Assembly (NCBI RefSeq): GCF_000332315.1
Contig: NZ_KB235939.1
Coordinates: forward strand, 173,750 to 237,749
DNA length: 64,000 nt
From: Prochlorothrix hollandica PCC 9006 = CALU 1027
GTDB lineage: Bacteria > Cyanobacteriota > Cyanobacteriia > Prochlorotrichales > Prochlorotrichaceae
Direction: 5' to 3'
A program made the position numbers and the translations under genes. Under the pieces are notes generated by a model, which worked only from the letters and a program-made list of their open reading frames with translations, did not search any database and was not told the DNA's origin. Below are positions 1 to 7,152 of the stretch, piece by piece; position 1 is the stretch's first letter, and every line of letters begins with the position of its first letter.

Positions 1-224
1 TCCAAGCTGTTCGCTGTACGGCTGGCTAGACAAAGCAGTCGGATTGCCAGAAATCCTGGTCTTACGCCCGTTCTTTGTCCATTTAGAGTCTTGGATTAGC
101 TCCAACCCAGACTTTTATCGTGCTTTTATGCTAATTAAAATAGCATAGATGGAGAAGGCTGGATAGATCAGTTGCAGGAAAAAAAGCCGTCCTAGAAGGA
201 CGGGGCTTTAGACCCAGATTTTAG
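1..224 (-). mobile_element. IS200/IS605-type element, deleted copy A, cut by window edge
   Basis: Bases 1-117 match the 3' end of the tnpB gene of the full copy at 3582-5046 (same strand). They then jump to the opposite end: the palindrome ATGCTA-N7-TAGCAT at 128-146, a few last codons of the small ribbon-helix-helix ORF, and the left-end hairpin GTCCTAGAAGGAC. The element ends before GTAA (225-228), which read on the minus strand is the TTAC target typical of IS608-like insertions. Nearly all of tnpB and most of the small ORF are gone, so this is a smaller and older deletion than copies C and D. The right end lies outside the window. Confidence 0.85.
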
Positions 225-615
225 GTAACACGTTAGAGGCTAGGAAGGAGCAATGCTTTCAGGATTGGAATGGCGAGGTTGACGGTTGCGGCGGCAGGTA
301 GCCGGAAGTCAGACGAGTCCAGTAATGGAGAGATTGCTGGCGCGGGGCTGATGGTTCCGTTCTCTCTCTACGCTATCGGGGCAGGGGTTTCAACCATGCT
401 GTTAGCAAAATCTGACGGGGGCGCTGACCCATTTACGTCAGGGGTATTGCCCACCCAAACCGCAGGTATGCCATGGAATCTGGGGCTTGGGGACGGCAGT
501 TTAGAACCGGCCCTAAGCCTTGAGACTGCAAGGCTAGTGATAGTCGAGGATTTTAGGCTCAAAACTAAAATTCTCGACTAGCTACCTTGGCCTGCGGTGA
601 TCTGAACCTAGATGC
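225..615. other. Intergenic stretch with uncertain ORF and a long palindrome
   Basis: A 103-codon open frame (270-581, plus strand) is present but resembles no family I recognise, and its reverse strand is also open over much of the length. I do not call it a gene. Its last codons lie inside the palindrome at 541-580. Nothing else is recognisable. Confidence 0.3.
541..580. terminator. Perfect 16-bp stem palindrome, possible bidirectional terminator for hli
   Basis: Arms 541-556 and 565-580 pair over 16 bp with one G-T wobble around an 8-base loop. The stem is AU-rich near the loop. It lies about 35 bases downstream of the hli stop codon (hli reads on the minus strand), so termination of hli transcription is the simplest role. 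There is no long U tract, so a processing or protein-binding site is also possible. Confidence 0.4.
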
Positions 616-834
616 TTAGGACAAGCTTTGGTGAATCAGGCTCAGTAAGCCCTGACCGGTGACCAGTTCCACCACCACTAGGCTAATAAAACCAATCATG
701 GCTGCACGGCCATTGAGTTGCTCGGCGCTCTTGGTGAAGCCCAACTGCTCAGTGTCATCCACGTACATTCTCGGCTCGATGGCGAAGTTGTTCAAGCGTC
801 CGCCGTCTTCTGTGGTGTATCCCCGTGTAGCCAT
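616..834 (-). CDS. hli: High-light-inducible protein (HLIP / one-helix CAB-like)
   Basis: This 72-residue protein has one membrane helix carrying the chlorophyll-binding signature ELNGRAAMIGF-like (here EQLNGRAAMIGF at about 38-49), followed by a hydrophobic stretch ending near LVTGQGLL. HLIPs sit in the thylakoid membrane, bind chlorophyll and carotenoid, and protect photosystem and chlorophyll-synthase assembly intermediates under excess light. The length and the hydrophilic N-terminus fit the family. It is monocistronic, with a strong promoter-like sequence just upstream (879-907), consistent with inducible expression. The exact paralogue (HliA-D type) cannot be assigned. Confidence 0.93.
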   Translation of the reverse strand: MATRGYTTEDGGRLNNFAIEPRMYVDDTEQLGFTKSAEQLNGRAAMIGFISLVVVELVTGQGLLSLIHQSLS

Positions 835-878
835 GGTGGTTGTCTCCGAAATTTATGTTGATTTATGTATTTGAACTA

Positions 879-907
879 ACTATAAGTTTTGAGAAGAAGT
901 ATGTCAA
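879..907 (-). promoter_or_regulatory. Sigma70-type promoter for hli
   Basis: On the minus strand TTGACA (902-907) and TATAGT (879-884) are separated by exactly 17 bases, 45 bases upstream of the hli start codon. The surrounding sequence is much more AT-rich than the rest of the window. Confidence 0.75.
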
Positions 908-1027
908 GGCATTGACAAATATAATTTTTGTGGTAAAAGCTTGTCTGAGCGTGCATGAGGATGGACAATCCCCCCCTGAACCGCACCCCCTCAGCTATGG
1001 GATCGGGGAGTTGTCCCTAGCCCTAGG

Positions 1028-1152
1028 GGTAGGAGATAACGACTGAAGTCGTTACTACGAACGGGGTGGGTACTACGAACGGGGGGGTGGGGTGATTTCA
1101 AGGGATAACGACTGAATAGATAACGACTGAAGTCGTTACTACGAACGGGGGG
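1028..1152. repeat. Repeats of AACGACTGAAGTCGTTACTACGAAC
   Basis: The palindrome AACGACTGAAGTCGTT followed by ACTACGAACGGGG occurs twice, with further partial units between. Diverged relatives (GGACTTCAGTCCTTACTACGAAC and GGACTGAAGTCCTGACTACGAAC) occur near 32908 and 58404. The stretch lies just beyond the 3' end of the NADH dehydrogenase gene. Confidence 0.8.
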
Positions 1153-1162
1153 GTGGACGGCC

Positions 1163-2509
1163 CTAGACCTTAGTCGCCATGATTGGGTTGTCCGTCGATC
1201 GACGGGGACCAATATTGTTACGACTGCGCTGGACTTCCCCCGTAATCAACCGGGCACCTCGGCTACTGGTGAAGTAATTCCAGCCCCACTGGAACATCAC
1301 GATTAATTTGTTATCAAACTCAATCAGATAAAAGACATGGGCAAAGACCCAGACGAACCAGGCCAGGATGCCGGTGAGTTTGATGTAGCCTAAGTCCACC
1401 ACAGCGGCATTTTTACCAATCACCGCTAGACTGCCATAGTCCTGGTAGTGGAACGGGTGCACGGGTTGATTTTTGAGGCGTTTGCCCAGGAGTCGCGCCA
1501 CATATTGCCCCTCCTGCATGGCCACCGGAGCCACACCGGGCAGGGCACCATCCCCCTGGTGGTCAAAATTGGCTAAGTCACCAATCACAAAAATATTGTC
1601 GTAGTTGGGCAGACTCAGGTCCGGTTGCACCTTGACGCGGCCCACCCGATCGAGGCTGGCTCCGGTGCGATCGGCCAACACCTGCCCCAAAGCCGAAGCC
1701 TTGACCCCTGCCGCCCACAGCACGGTTTGGCTGGGAATCTCTTGCAGGCCATCCCCCGTCTTCAGGGTCACCTTATCCTGGTCTATATGGGTCACCATAG
1801 CCCCCGTGCGCACCGTCACCCCCAAGCCTTCCAGGGCAGTGGCCGCATGGGCCGACAGGCGATGATCGTAGGGGGGCAAGACCCGATCCATGCCTTCCAC
1901 CAAAATAATCTGGGCCTGGGTGGTGTCGATGGTGCGGAAGTCATCGGTCAAAACATGGTAGGCCAGCTCGGCGATCGCCCCCGCCAGTTCCACCCCCGTC
2001 GGTCCACCCCCCACAATCACAAAGGTCATCCAGGCTTGGCGGCGCAGGGGATCGGTCTCTTTTTCAGCGGCTTCAAAAGCACTGAAAATACGGGCACGCA
2101 TTTCCAAGGCATCTTCAATGGTTTTCAAACCAGGGGCCACCCCTTGCCATTGATCATTGCCGAAGTAGTGGTGGCTGACCCCTGTGGCGACGATGAGGCT
2201 GTCGTAGCTGAGGCTGCCGTCTTGGAGGATCACCCGATTGTTCTGGGGATCCACATCGGTCACCTCATCCAGCAGCACTTTGACATTGGAGTTGCGGCTG
2301 AGGATGCCCCGCAGGGGAGAGGAAATGTCAGCGGGGGAGACGGTACCGGTGGCTACTTGGTAGAGCAGGGGTTGAAAGAGGTGGAAATTGCGCTTATCGA
2401 TGAGGGTGACTTGCACTGGGGCATTTTTGAAGGCTTTTGCGGCATACAGTCCCCCAAAGCCACCGCCGACGATGACAACATGGTGAGGCTGTGGTTTGGA
2501 TCTATCCAT
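1163..2509 (-). CDS. ndb: Type II NAD(P)H dehydrogenase (NDH-2)
   Basis: This 448-residue flavoprotein has two dinucleotide-binding folds: VVIVGGGFGGLYAAK near residues 11-25 for FAD and FVIVGGGPTGVELAG near 163-177 for NAD(P)H. It also has the conserved FQPLLYQVATG segment and FVIGDLANF for FAD. The C-terminal region has hydrophobic segments expected to hold it on a membrane. NDH-2 enzymes pass electrons from NAD(P)H to quinone without pumping protons. In cyanobacteria they are thought to adjust plastoquinone redox state. The cyanobacterial paralogue (NdbA, B or C) is not resolved. The gene appears monocistronic. Confidence 0.93.
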   Translation of the reverse strand: MDRSKPQPHHVVIVGGGFGGLYAAKAFKNAPVQVTLIDKRNFHLFQPLLYQVATGTVSPADISSPLRGILSRNSNVKVLLDEVTDVDPQNNRVILQDGSLSYDSLIVATGVSHHYFGNDQWQGVAPGLKTIEDALEMRARIFSAFEAAEKETDPLRRQAWMTFVIVGGGPTGVELAGAIAELAYHVLTDDFRTIDTTQAQIILVEGMDRVLPPYDHRLSAHAATALEGLGVTVRTGAMVTHIDQDKVTLKTGDGLQEIPSQTVLWAAGVKASALGQVLADRTGASLDRVGRVKVQPDLSLPNYDNIFVIGDLANFDHQGDGALPGVAPVAMQEGQYVARLLGKRLKNQPVHPFHYQDYGSLAVIGKNAAVVDLGYIKLTGILAWFVWVFAHVFYLIEFDNKLIVMFQWGWNYFTSSRGARLITGEVQRSRNNIGPRRSTDNPIMATKV

Positions 2510-2682
2510 AACAGAGGTTACTCAGGCAGGAATGGGGTGGTCAAGAGAAGGGCGATCGCGGGCAAATCCCGCATCTAACCTTAACAATTGTTTACCAGAG
2601 TAAAGCAGAATATCTGCTAGGGCAGTCTCTGGCATCACACTTTCGATCTCCAACCCGTCCTCAATCCAGTTGCTAAGCCCTA

Positions 2683-2776
2683 TCTTGCTCATCCTTCGTC
2701 TTGCTTATCCTTCGTCTTGCTCATCCTTCGTCTTGCTCATCCTTCGTCTTGCTTATCCTTCGTCTTGCTCATCCTT
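2683..2776. repeat. 16-bp tandem repeat, about six units
   Basis: Near-identical units of TCATCCTTCGTCTTGC (with C/T variation in TCATCC/TTATCC) run up to 28 bases before the start of the next gene. The repeat is open in frame with that gene but has no homologous-looking protein sequence, so I place it outside the coding region. Confidence 0.9.
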
Positions 2777-2803
2777 TTCCTAATCCTTTCGCGGTGCTGT
2801 GCC

Positions 2804-3448
2804 ATGCTTACCTTTCGTTCCCTGGGCTTTGTCTTGCTGTGGTTCACCGCCCTGGGCTATGGGGCGCTGTTTGCCCCCCCCGATGATCCCAACACCTTAG
2901 ACCTGATCACTCGTCTGTCCTTGGGCCAATGGGATGGGCTGAACCCCTTGATTATTGCTCTTTTCAACCTGATGGGGGTGTGGCCCCTGTTGTACTGTGG
3001 GCTGCTGTTTGGGGATGGTCAGCAACAGAAAATTCCCGCGTGGCCCTTTGCCCTGGGGGCGTTTGCCGTGGGTGCCTTCAGTGTGCTGCCCTATCTGGCC
3101 CTGCGCAAACCCTGTCCCCGCTTCCAGGGGCAACCCAATCGGGTGGTGCGGGCCTTTGAGTCCCGCTGGTTGGCGGCGGTGGCCTTGGGGGCGGCGGTGG
3201 TGTTTCTGGCCTATGGGTTATTTGCGGGGGACTGGGGCGATTTTGTGCAACAGTGGCAAAGCAGCCGGTTCATCCATGTGATGAGTTTAGATTTCTGCGC
3301 CCTCAGTCTGCTGTTTCCCACCCTATTGGGGGATGATCTGGCCCGTCGGGGGGTGAAGAATCCCCTGGCGTTGTGGACTGTGGCCGCGATCCCAGTGCTG
3401 GGTCCTGCCGTCTATTGGCTGGTGCGTCCGGCGCTGCCGCGATCGTAA
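2804..3448 (+). CDS. Conserved cyanobacterial membrane protein, function unknown
   Basis: This is a 214-residue protein with about five to six hydrophobic segments. The first is an N-terminal helix (LTFRSLGFVLLWFTALGYG); later ones include the stretch NPLIIALFNLMGVWPLLYCG, the stretch around PFALGAFAVGAFSVLPYLALR, and a final ALWTVAAIPVLGPAVYWL. I recognise the pattern as a conserved membrane family of cyanobacteria and plastids but cannot name a function. The ATG at 2804 is preferred over an upstream in-frame start because the region between is the 16-bp tandem repeat. R1 lies 7 bases after the stop. Confidence 0.75.
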   Translation: MLTFRSLGFVLLWFTALGYGALFAPPDDPNTLDLITRLSLGQWDGLNPLIIALFNLMGVWPLLYCGLLFGDGQQQKIPAWPFALGAFAVGAFSVLPYLALRKPCPRFQGQPNRVVRAFESRWLAAVALGAAVVFLAYGLFAGDWGDFVQQWQSSRFIHVMSLDFCALSLLFPTLLGDDLARRGVKNPLALWTVAAIPVLGPAVYWLVRPALPRS

Positions 3449-3454
3449 CTGCTG

Positions 3455-3557
3455 TACAGCAACCCTAAATCAGTTGTAAGGATCTCGAAGGCTGAAACCC
3501 TTGGTGTGGTGTGCCCCCGGAGGGGGCACACCACACGACCCATTTAGGACTGCTGTA
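3455..3557 (+). mobile_element. R1 palindromic element, copy 1
   Basis: R1 begins TACAGCAaCCTAAAT-like and ends ATTTAGGACTGCTGTA, giving 16-bp terminal inverted repeats (TACAGCARTCCTAAAT) with TA at each outer edge. Inside are a conserved CTGAAACCC block and a long hairpin (GTGTGGTGTGCCCCC / GGGGGCACACCACAC). Ten copies occur in this window in both orientations. The TA-bounded ends suggest a miniature element moved by an IS630/Tc1-type transposase; no such gene is present here. Confidence 0.85.
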
Positions 3558-3581
3558 GTAACGCCTGTCGTAACGCCTATC

Positions 3582-3790
3582 TTGACATGCTCCCCGACCT
3601 AAAGGTGCGGGGATTCTCCGGCTAGGCGAATAGTCCAAGCTGTTCGCTGTACGGCTGGCTAGACAAAGCAGTCGGATTGCCAGACATCCTGGTCTTACGC
3701 CCGTTCTTTGTCCATTTAGAGTCTTGGGTTAGCCCCAACCCAGACTTTTCGATATTTTTGGCGGCATTACCATCTCTACCATGTTCGGTG
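3582..3790 (-). ncRNA. Predicted omega RNA (TnpB guide scaffold) of copy B
   Basis: In characterised IS200/IS605 elements the guide RNA covers the tnpB 3' end and right end and continues into flanking DNA as the guide. Here the equivalent region includes the end of tnpB and the 3592-3612 hairpin. The predicted guide is the flank read outward from 3581 on the minus strand: GATAGGCGTTACGACAGGCG. The 5' boundary is a guess. Confidence 0.45.
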
Positions 3791-4833
3791 CCGCAACTCA
3801 CACAGAGGATGGAACGAACCGATAGAGCAGCCTTGCCCCAACGAAAGCCACAATCAGAACAGATCTGACTGGTTGGCTCCCACCGACTGATGATCCTGAC
3901 CTCTCGATCATTAACCCTGTTGGCCTTGGCCTCACACATAGTTCGTGCGGTGCCCCAACCCTGCTGACTGATGGCCCGTGCCAACTTCCGATTACCAAGC
4001 ATATTCTTCACCGCCAGATCCTCCAACACCACCACTTGATTTTCGTGGATGAGCTGGGTCGTGGTCTTGTGCAGAAAGTCTTTTCGGATATTGGCCGTTT
4101 TTAGCTTCAGCTTTGCAAGGCGCAGCCTAGTCTTTGCGCGACGCTTAGACCCTTTAACTTGGCGGGCCAGCTTACGCTGAAACCGTCGCGTCTTGCGGTC
4201 TAACCGATTATATCCAGGGGATTCTACCCGATCACCTGTGCTGAGAAAGGCAAAGGTTTTGATGCCTAGATCTACCCCAATTGAGGGCCGTAGTGGCTCA
4301 ATGTTGATGGGTCCAATCTCCACTACAAAGCTGGCATGGTATTGCCCAGCCGTGTTACGGATAATGGTCACAGAGCTAGGTTCAGAGGGCAGTGGCCTTG
4401 ACCACTTCACCTTGAAGCGGCCTAACTTGGCCAGTTCAAGCTTATTGCCCTTGAGGGAGAATCCCGTCCGAACAAACCGTGCCGACTGTTGGTTCAGCTT
4501 CTTTTTGAACCGAGGGAAGCCCACCTTTGACCCTTTTCGTTTGCCGCTACGGCTCTCAAAAAAGTTCTTGAAGGCGACACTTAAATCCTGAACCGACTGC
4601 TGCAAGGGCACGGCTGACACATCGGCCAACCATTTCCGTTCAGCCGTCTTTTTGGCCTGAGTGATCACCAGCTTTTGCAGTTCAGCATTGCTGGGCCATT
4701 TCTCGCCCTGCGGCACTGACCGCACAATCGCCAGGGCATCGTTGTACACAACTCGACAACACCCAAAAAGCTGATTCAGCCCTTTGACCTGTTGCGGTGT
4801 TGGATAAATTCGGTACTGGTATCGTACTTTCAT
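3622..4833 (-). CDS. tnpB: TnpB RNA-guided nuclease of an IS605-type element
   Basis: From the ATG at 4833 the protein has 403 residues, the usual TnpB size. It has an N-terminal helix-turn-helix-like region, a wedge/linker rich in Arg and Lys, and a split RuvC domain. RuvC-I is SIGVDLGIKTF (D188), RuvC-II is VVLEDLAVKNML (E271) and RuvC-III is GRDGNAAKNI (D354). Between the last two lies a four-cysteine zinc ribbon (C325, C328, C344, C347). All catalytic residues are present, so it looks active. The ATG at 4833 gives the family-typical start MKVRYQYRIYPT and sits inside a conserved palindrome; a longer reading from 4896 would run across that palindrome. TnpB is known to cut the vacated donor site and so preserve its element. 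Confidence 0.93.
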   Translation of the reverse strand: MKVRYQYRIYPTPQQVKGLNQLFGCCRVVYNDALAIVRSVPQGEKWPSNAELQKLVITQAKKTAERKWLADVSAVPLQQSVQDLSVAFKNFFESRSGKRKGSKVGFPRFKKKLNQQSARFVRTGFSLKGNKLELAKLGRFKVKWSRPLPSEPSSVTIIRNTAGQYHASFVVEIGPINIEPLRPSIGVDLGIKTFAFLSTGDRVESPGYNRLDRKTRRFQRKLARQVKGSKRRAKTRLRLAKLKLKTANIRKDFLHKTTTQLIHENQVVVLEDLAVKNMLGNRKLARAISQQGWGTARTMCEAKANRVNDREVRIISRWEPTSQICSDCGFRWGKAALSVRSILCVSCGTEHGRDGNAAKNIEKSGLGLTQDSKWTKNGRKTRMSGNPTALSSQPYSEQLGLFA

Positions 4834-4850
4834 GCTAACCATGATAGCAT
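4832..4850. promoter_or_regulatory. Inverted repeat ATGCTA-N7-TAGCAT, candidate operator
   Basis: The perfect 6-bp arms are conserved in all four element copies while the 7-base centre varies (ACCATGA, ATCATGA twice, ATTAAAA). It overlaps the tnpB start codon and lies 26 bases before the start of the divergent RHH gene. That is the expected site for a dimeric repressor acting on both genes. Confidence 0.5.
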
Positions 4851-4876
4851 AGATGGATAGACGATGGGTAGGTACA

Positions 4877-5017
4877 ATGGCGAAAGAAAGTCTCAATTTA
4901 AGGGTGTCCGGCGCTAGGTTGGCAAAGTTTAGGCGGATTGCGGAACAGAGAGAGAAGACGATGACCCAGCTTGTGGAAGACTGGATAGATCGGTTGCAGG
5001 AAGAAAAGCCGTCCTAG
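4877..5017 (+). CDS. Small ribbon-helix-helix (CopG/Arc-like) protein carried by the tnpB element
   Basis: This 46-residue protein begins MAKESLNLRVSGARLAKFRR and is too short for most gene finders. The pattern is a basic beta strand (residues 4-10), helix A (12-25), a KTMT turn, and helix B (QLVEDWIDRLQEE). This matches the RHH fold used by small dimeric DNA-binding proteins. It is read divergently from tnpB with 43 bases between the two start codons. Its stop codon lies inside the left-end hairpin. Two further copies (28687-28827 and 37664-37804) are intact with only one to three residue changes. The function as a regulator of tnpB or of transposition is inferred from fold and position. Confidence 0.75.
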   Translation: MAKESLNLRVSGARLAKFRRIAEQREKTMTQLVEDWIDRLQEEKPS

Positions 5018-5080
5018 AAGGACGGGGCTTTAGACCCAGATTTTCGGTAACTCTTGTCGTAATTCCTCAGAATCAATCCC

Positions 5081-6556
5081 TTGACTGCTGACCTTCGCCC
5101 GTTAACCCCCTTTGAACGAGGTTTTGAACACCTGAATCAGGTGGCCAGTTCCCTCAATGTCATTACCCTCAGCCGCATTGAGGGACCCCTCACTCCCGCC
5201 TTAGTTCAGGGGGCATTGCAGCGGCTGCAACAGCAGCATCCCCGCTTGCAGTGTTGTTTGGAGGGATCCCTGGCCCAAGGTTTGCGGTTCCGAGCCGCGC
5301 CCCCCGGACCCCTACCCCTGCGACTGGTAACCACGGAGGATCCCGATGCTTGGCGATCGCACTTGCACCAGGAACTCAATACCCCCCTAGCCAGCGATCG
5401 CACCCTAGGCCGATGGGTCTTAGTCAGCCAGCCCCACACCGATAGCCATCATCTGGATCGCCACCACCTGATCACCACCCTGCACCATGGCATTGCCGAT
5501 GGTCTTTCTAGTCTGCACCTCCAGGGGGAACTGTTAAGCCATTGCGCCAGCATCTTGGCCGAGGGCGATCGGCCTAACATTGAGGAGCCTAGCGTCGAGG
5601 GTTCTGCAAGCCATGATCCTGGTAGCGATGATTTTGGTAGCGAAAATCCTGGTAGCGATGATTTTGGTAGCGATAATTTTGGTAGCGATATTCTTAAACC
5701 CCGATCGCATAAACCCCGATCGCAGCCCCTGACCTTACAACCTTTGCCCGCCTTGGAGCACCTACTACCGGCGAGCCATCGAGGCTGGCGGGGCCAGGTG
5801 CAGGGACTGGGATTGCTGTTGGGGTTGGCCTGGAAATGGTGGCGCTTGCGCCCCAAAATGCTGCCCTTCGAGAAAACCGCGCCCTTGGGCGATCGCCGCT
5901 GTGATCTGGTGCAGCGGCGCTTATCCGCAACAGAAACAGAGCAATTGGTCCAGTGCTGTCGTCGCCAACAGACCACGGTGCAGGGAGCCTTGGCAGCAGC
6001 GTTTTTGTTAACCGTCGCCCAAGCCCTGGGGGGCGATCGCCCCCGACCCTTGACCTTGGGCTGTTCCTCCTATACGGATCTGCGGCGACGGCTGACTCCA
6101 GCCCTAGATCCGGGGCAGTTGGGTCTGTTTATTTCGGCGTTGGCTTCGTTCCATCACCTGCCCCCAGTCCCATCCTTTTGGGACCTGGCGCGAGAGGTGA
6201 AGCAACAGTTAACCGCAGGACTTGGGCGGGGGGATCAGTTTGCAGCGGCCTTAATGGGGGGACCCTTGATTGAGGTGATGTTGGCGACCCCCGATCGCAC
6301 GGCGATCGCCGTCAATATTACCAATGGGGGCCGGTTGAATATTCCCGCAACCTATGGACCTCTGCGGTTACAAGAGATTAGTTTTATGCCCTCCCAATCC
6401 GCCTTTGGGGGCAGTCTTGATGCGGCGGTGACTACCTTTCAGGGGGCGATGGTGCTCAATTTTATGTTTTCCACCCCCGCCAGCAGTCGAGAACAGCGGG
6501 AAAGGTTGGCGACGACGGCGATCGATCTGCTGCAATCAGCAGTAAGCCAAGGTTGA
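5081..6556 (+). CDS. Condensation-domain/acetyltransferase-like protein (HHxxxDG)
   Basis: This 491-residue protein of the chloramphenicol acetyltransferase-like superfamily has the active-site motif HHGIADG at 135-141 and an N-terminal PLTPFERGFEHLN stretch like free-standing condensation and PapA/alcohol-acetyltransferase enzymes. Such enzymes join an acyl-CoA or carrier-bound acyl group to an alcohol or amine; the substrate here is unknown. Residues of about 176-214 are a low-complexity insertion (GSDDFGSENPGSDDFGSDNF) encoded by tandem repeats. The only reasonable start is TTG at 5081, 35 bases after the tnpB element ends. The insertion may therefore have replaced the original promoter or start. 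Confidence 0.75.
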   Translation: MTADLRPLTPFERGFEHLNQVASSLNVITLSRIEGPLTPALVQGALQRLQQQHPRLQCCLEGSLAQGLRFRAAPPGPLPLRLVTTEDPDAWRSHLHQELNTPLASDRTLGRWVLVSQPHTDSHHLDRHHLITTLHHGIADGLSSLHLQGELLSHCASILAEGDRPNIEEPSVEGSASHDPGSDDFGSENPGSDDFGSDNFGSDILKPRSHKPRSQPLTLQPLPALEHLLPASHRGWRGQVQGLGLLLGLAWKWWRLRPKMLPFEKTAPLGDRRCDLVQRRLSATETEQLVQCCRRQQTTVQGALAAAFLLTVAQALGGDRPRPLTLGCSSYTDLRRRLTPALDPGQLGLFISALASFHHLPPVPSFWDLAREVKQQLTAGLGRGDQFAAALMGGPLIEVMLATPDRTAIAVNITNGGRLNIPATYGPLRLQEISFMPSQSAFGGSLDAAVTTFQGAMVLNFMFSTPASSREQRERLATTAIDLLQSAVSQG

Positions 6557-6699
6557 TATCCCTGGGCAGGATCACCTTTGGGTTAAACCAGGGTTATTTA
6601 AACGGCAAAATCTGGCCCCCGAATCCCTTAGGTTAAGGTCAGGAACCAGAATACCAGAGAGCTAAAGCTCTGCGTGACTGACAAAACTTCTGAAAGGTT

Positions 6700-6787
6700 G
6701 CTGTTTGCGTAGGGTGGGTAGAGCCTTGCAAAACCCAACACAACCATGGTGGCTGTTGGGTTTCGTACCTTAACGCAACCTACAGCG
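6700..6787. repeat. R6 repeat (GTTGGGT family)
   Basis: R6 pairs TAGGGTGGGTAGAGCCTTGC-AAACCCAAC with GCTGTTGGGTTTCGTACC-AACCTACA around a short centre, an imperfect inverted repeat seen again near 16619-16845 and 60272-60380. The R2 element is inserted at its end, splitting CCTACAGCG. The stretch 6557-6699 before it shows nothing recognisable. Confidence 0.75.
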
Positions 6788-7070
6788 GTAATTATTCAGG
6801 GGGGCACGGGAGAATGAGGGTTTCAGGCTTCAGAAAACAGACCTGAGGCGATTGGAGAGGGTCTATTTCACCTTGGCAGATTCCTCGATTTTGGTAGGGG
6901 CAATCCCCCCGTGGTTGCCCCGGCTGTGGGTCGCGAAGAGGGTCGGCACGGGGGCACGACCCCTACCCGAGGTCGAGGGTTCCCCAGTAAATTGAACCCC
7001 TTTGAGACGGTCCTGACCGGCGATCGTCGGGCTGAAACCCTACTAACTTCGTCCCCCCCTGAATAGTTAC
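6788..7070. mobile_element. R2 miniature element (about 283 bp), copy 1, with 9-bp target duplication
   Basis: The ends are GTAATTATTCAGGGGGG and CCCCCCTGAATAGTTAC, terminal inverted repeats with one mismatch. CCTACAGCG stands immediately on both sides (6779-6787 and 7071-7079), an exact 9-bp target-site duplication. The interior has no open frame of note. Other copies are at 11542-11825, 17865-18103 (end lost) and 56485-56767. The features fit a non-autonomous DNA transposon; the partner transposase is not in the window. Confidence 0.88.
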
Positions 7071-7152
7071 CCTACAGCGACCCTCTTGTGTCAGTCAGCC
7101 CGCTTAAGGCTGAGGGCAACCCTATTGAGGACACCCATCTTAGGAGACTGCC

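Larger units (their letters stand above)
3582..5046 (-). mobile_element. IS200/IS605-type element with tnpB and a small RHH gene, full copy B
   Basis: The element runs from TTGA (3582; TCAA on the minus strand, an IS608-like right-end cleavage motif) to the base before GTAA (5047-5050; TTAC on the minus strand, the left-end target). Hairpins mark both ends: CCCCGACCT/AGGTGCGGGG at 3592-3612 and AAAGCCGTCCT/AGGACGGGGCTTT near 5005-5031. It encodes tnpB on the minus strand and a divergent 46-residue protein on the plus strand. No tnpA is present, so transposition would need the Y1 transposase in trans. Three deleted relatives lie at 1-224, 28240-28856 and 37217-37833. Confidence 0.9.

Noticed and set aside
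270-581. 103-codon plus-strand frame beside the first IS fragment
   Set aside because: No family resemblance, opposite strand also open, and its end lies inside a strong palindrome.
1625-2578. Long plus-strand frame (317 codons) opposite the NADH dehydrogenase gene
   Set aside because: It mirrors the real gene; its sequence has no domain and results from high GC content on the antisense strand.
2683-2776. Possible CRISPR-like array (16-bp direct repeats)
   Set aside because: The repeats are contiguous, without unique spacers, and no cas genes are nearby. The same holds for the other tandem repeats in the window.
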